Assembly: GCA_963664945.1 (NCBI GenBank)
Contig: OY761822.1
Coordinates: 3,782,001-3,846,000 of the forward strand
DNA: 64,000 nucleotides
Source of the DNA: UBA6522 sp963664945
Lineage (GTDB): Bacteria > Pseudomonadota > Gammaproteobacteria > Steroidobacterales > Rariloculaceae
Direction: 5' to 3'
The notes below the pieces were generated by a model that worked only from the letters and a program-made list of their open reading frames with translations, searched no databases and had not been told where the DNA came from. Positions 62,611 to 64,000 of the stretch are shown piece by piece (the stretch's first letter is position 1; the number at the start of each line of letters is the position of its first letter). Made by a program: the position numbers and the translations under genes.

Positions 62611-63753
62611 ATGGCGATGACAGACAAGAACGCCCTACCCAACCCTTTCACGCCCGGCACTGGGGCCTATCCGCCGGTACTGGCCGGACGGGACGACGAA
62701 CAATCCGCGCTGCTGGAGGGCCTCGCGAAAATCTCTCATCCCACACGAGGCGGACCCGCGAACATACTGCTCCTGTGCGCCCCTCGCGGGATGGGCAAGA
62801 CGGTACTGCTGAGTTGGTTAAGGCGGCAGGCGGTAGCCCGCGCTGTTCGCGTCATCGAAGCGGAGGCGGGGGATATCCCCGATCTGGCTGCGCTCGCGGG
62901 TGCACTGTGGCCCGAGAGCCGAGAGGAGCCCGCGCGATTGACCGGCGTCACGGCGGGCTTGCTCTCGGCCGAGTGGCAACCCGGTCAATCGGATCGCACG
63001 GCGAGTCACATAAGAACTCTCCTGCGGGAACACCTGCTCGATGCGACCGAGCGAAGCCCGTTTCTCCTCCATGTGGATGAAGCGCACACCCTCGCCCCGA
63101 AGGTTGCGAATGCTCTCTGCAATCTGGCGCAGTCGCTGATTAAATTCGACCGGCCGGCCTGGGTAACCTTGGCCGGCACACCGGGACTCATGACTCACTT
63201 GATGTCGACATCGGTTCAGGCGTCTTTCATCGAGAGGGCGGACGTACTGTCGCCGGATTGCCTTGGCCGCGAGGCGTCGATCAAAGCCCTTGACATTGCG
63301 GAGTGGCGCGATTGGGAGATCGACGCAAACGTCCTGGAGCAAGTGGCCGGCGACACGCAGGGGTTTCCCTTCTTCATTCAACGTTGGGGCCATGCGCTTT
63401 GGAACGCGGGGAAGGACACCCGCACCGTTTCCATCGAAACGATGGAAACGGCCCGAACGCAAGTCGATTTCGCGCGGCGCGGCTTCTACGCTCGCCGCTA
63501 TCGGGAAATTCATGATCACGGGGACGCGCGCCTCGCGACCGCGGCGGCAGCGCTCGCGAACGCCCTTTCCAAACGAACCAGCCTGTCGCTGGCGGAAGCC
63601 ACATCGGCGATCAAGGAAGTCATTCCCGAACACGCTGAAGCGGTGCAGGCCAGAGAACACCTTGAATCCGTTGGCTTCATCCACATGCGCGCCGACGAAT
63701 TCACCGGAGGTATCCCATCGCTGCTGCGCTACGTGGCCGACCAAGCGTCGTAA
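62611..63753 (+). CDS. AAA ATPase (AAA_16/ORC-CDC6-like)
   Basis: A 380-residue P-loop ATPase. NPFTPGTGAYPPVLAGRDDE opens the domain. Walker A is CAPRGMGKTVLLSWL (about residue 48), Walker B is FLLHVDEAHTL, and TLAGTPGLMTHLM gives sensor I. QGFPFFIQRWGHALW forms the helical lid, and a winged-helix-like C-terminus follows (LSKRTSLSLAEATSAIKEVI). Such stand-alone proteins are widespread and uncharacterised. Several are partners of helicases or nucleases in defence or mobile loci. ATG at 62611 follows GGGGAGG. Confidence 0.83.
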   Translation: MAMTDKNALPNPFTPGTGAYPPVLAGRDDEQSALLEGLAKISHPTRGGPANILLLCAPRGMGKTVLLSWLRRQAVARAVRVIEAEAGDIPDLAALAGALWPESREEPARLTGVTAGLLSAEWQPGQSDRTASHIRTLLREHLLDATERSPFLLHVDEAHTLAPKVANALCNLAQSLIKFDRPAWVTLAGTPGLMTHLMSTSVQASFIERADVLSPDCLGREASIKALDIAEWRDWEIDANVLEQVAGDTQGFPFFIQRWGHALWNAGKDTRTVSIETMETARTQVDFARRGFYARRYREIHDHGDARLATAAAALANALSKRTSLSLAEATSAIKEVIPEHAEAVQAREHLESVGFIHMRADEFTGGIPSLLRYVADQAS

Positions 63754-63838
63754 AGTCTCACGGCGCCGGCGCATGGAGATGCGAAGTAGAGCTCGATGCC
63801 CTCTTGATCCTTACTTTCCCGGCAGCACGGAGAAACCG

Positions 63839-64000
63839 TTGAGCTCAAACGCGCCGCTTCGACATCTGCGTGTCGTTGAAATGACCGAGGCCCTCGCGGG
63901 TCCCTACTGCAGCATGCTCCTCGGGGACATGGGCGCGGACGTCATCAAGATCGAACGTCCGGGACGGGGCGACCAGGCGCGCGGCTGGGGACCGCCCTTT
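63839..64000 (+). CDS. CaiB/BaiF family III CoA-transferase (N-terminal part)
   Basis: The gene runs off the window edge. 54 residues are visible: LRVVEMTEALAGPYCSMLLG followed by DMGADVIKIERPGRGDQARG, the classic N-terminus of formyl-CoA transferase-like enzymes that move CoA between carboxylic acids. A TTG at 63839 with GGAG ten bases upstream is the likely start. The catalytic aspartate would lie beyond the window. It fits the organic-acid catabolic theme of the region. Confidence 0.85.
   Translation, partial: MSSNAPLRHLRVVEMTEALAGPYCSMLLGDMGADVIKIERPGRGDQARGWGPPF

Overview
The window reads as a high-GC proteobacterial chromosome, most likely an uncultured marine or host-associated gammaproteobacterial heterotroph. 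This is an inference from four full-length TonB-dependent receptors plus one broken one, a TctABC importer, several aromatic or organic-acid catabolism families, and many Uma2/Rpn-type genes. No rRNA, tRNA or CRISPR array was seen. The taxonomic call rests on gene content only.

Layout. Positions 1-3809: the 3' end of an aromatic-acid type MFS transporter and a plant-type ferredoxin-NADP reductase, separated by a complete ISAs1-family element (625-2752) with 18-bp inverted ends and a perfect 10-bp target duplication. Its transposase carries an N-terminal DUF4338 (DruA-type) domain. 4068-16772: a minus-strand block of exported or catabolic hydrolases (DUF885, two-domain CocE-type, alpha/beta hydrolase, ACMSD-like amidohydrolase), an Rpn nuclease and two paralogous TonB receptors with terminators. 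16971-22229: a plus-strand unit of a fumarate-reductase-like flavoprotein, a 2[4Fe-4S] ferredoxin and TctA-TctB-TctC, which looks like uptake plus redox conversion of one organic acid. 22272-31072: housekeeping and accessory genes (pterin carbinolamine dehydratase, alanine racemase, YhdH/AcuI-like reductase, Uma2), then two enzymes with signal peptides whose cofactors are normally cytoplasmic, and a molybdopterin hydroxylase with an internal deletion.

31304-37459 is an accessory island: a decayed and apparently chimeric tyrosine recombinase, a lower-GC restriction-modification cluster (MT-A70 methylase, BglII/BstYI-like endonuclease, and an unrecognised protein with a nuclease-like motif and a C2H2 finger), an IS1182-like transposase, and a HigBA-type locus that has lost most of its toxin but keeps promoter, operator and antitoxin.

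37609-47135: a membrane-anchored winged-helix regulator divergent from a broken TonB receptor, a PepSY membrane reductase, a second Uma2 protein, and an E1alpha-E1beta-E2 2-oxoacid dehydrogenase operon. That operon is preceded by a structured leader ending in an intrinsic terminator just before the start codon. 47564-61994: two more paralogous TonB receptors flank a sodium-solute symporter remnant, a Gfo/Idh/MocA oxidoreductase, an M24-fold enzyme lacking one metal ligand, a tartrate/malate-type dehydrogenase, an NfeD-like protein, a Tat-exported amidohydrolase, two paralogous uncharacterised exported proteins around a DUF6152 protein, and an RraA-type aldolase. The right edge holds an unrecognised ORF, an AAA ATPase and the start of a CaiB/BaiF CoA-transferase.

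A recurring theme is gene erosion by internal deletion that leaves both ends intact. It is seen in the molybdopterin hydroxylase, the TonB receptor at 39090, the symporter at 50218 and the HigB toxin. The strongest novel-looking objects are the DruA-transposase fusion in an intact IS, the restriction island with its C2H2/nuclease-like protein, and the attenuator-like leader of the dehydrogenase operon.
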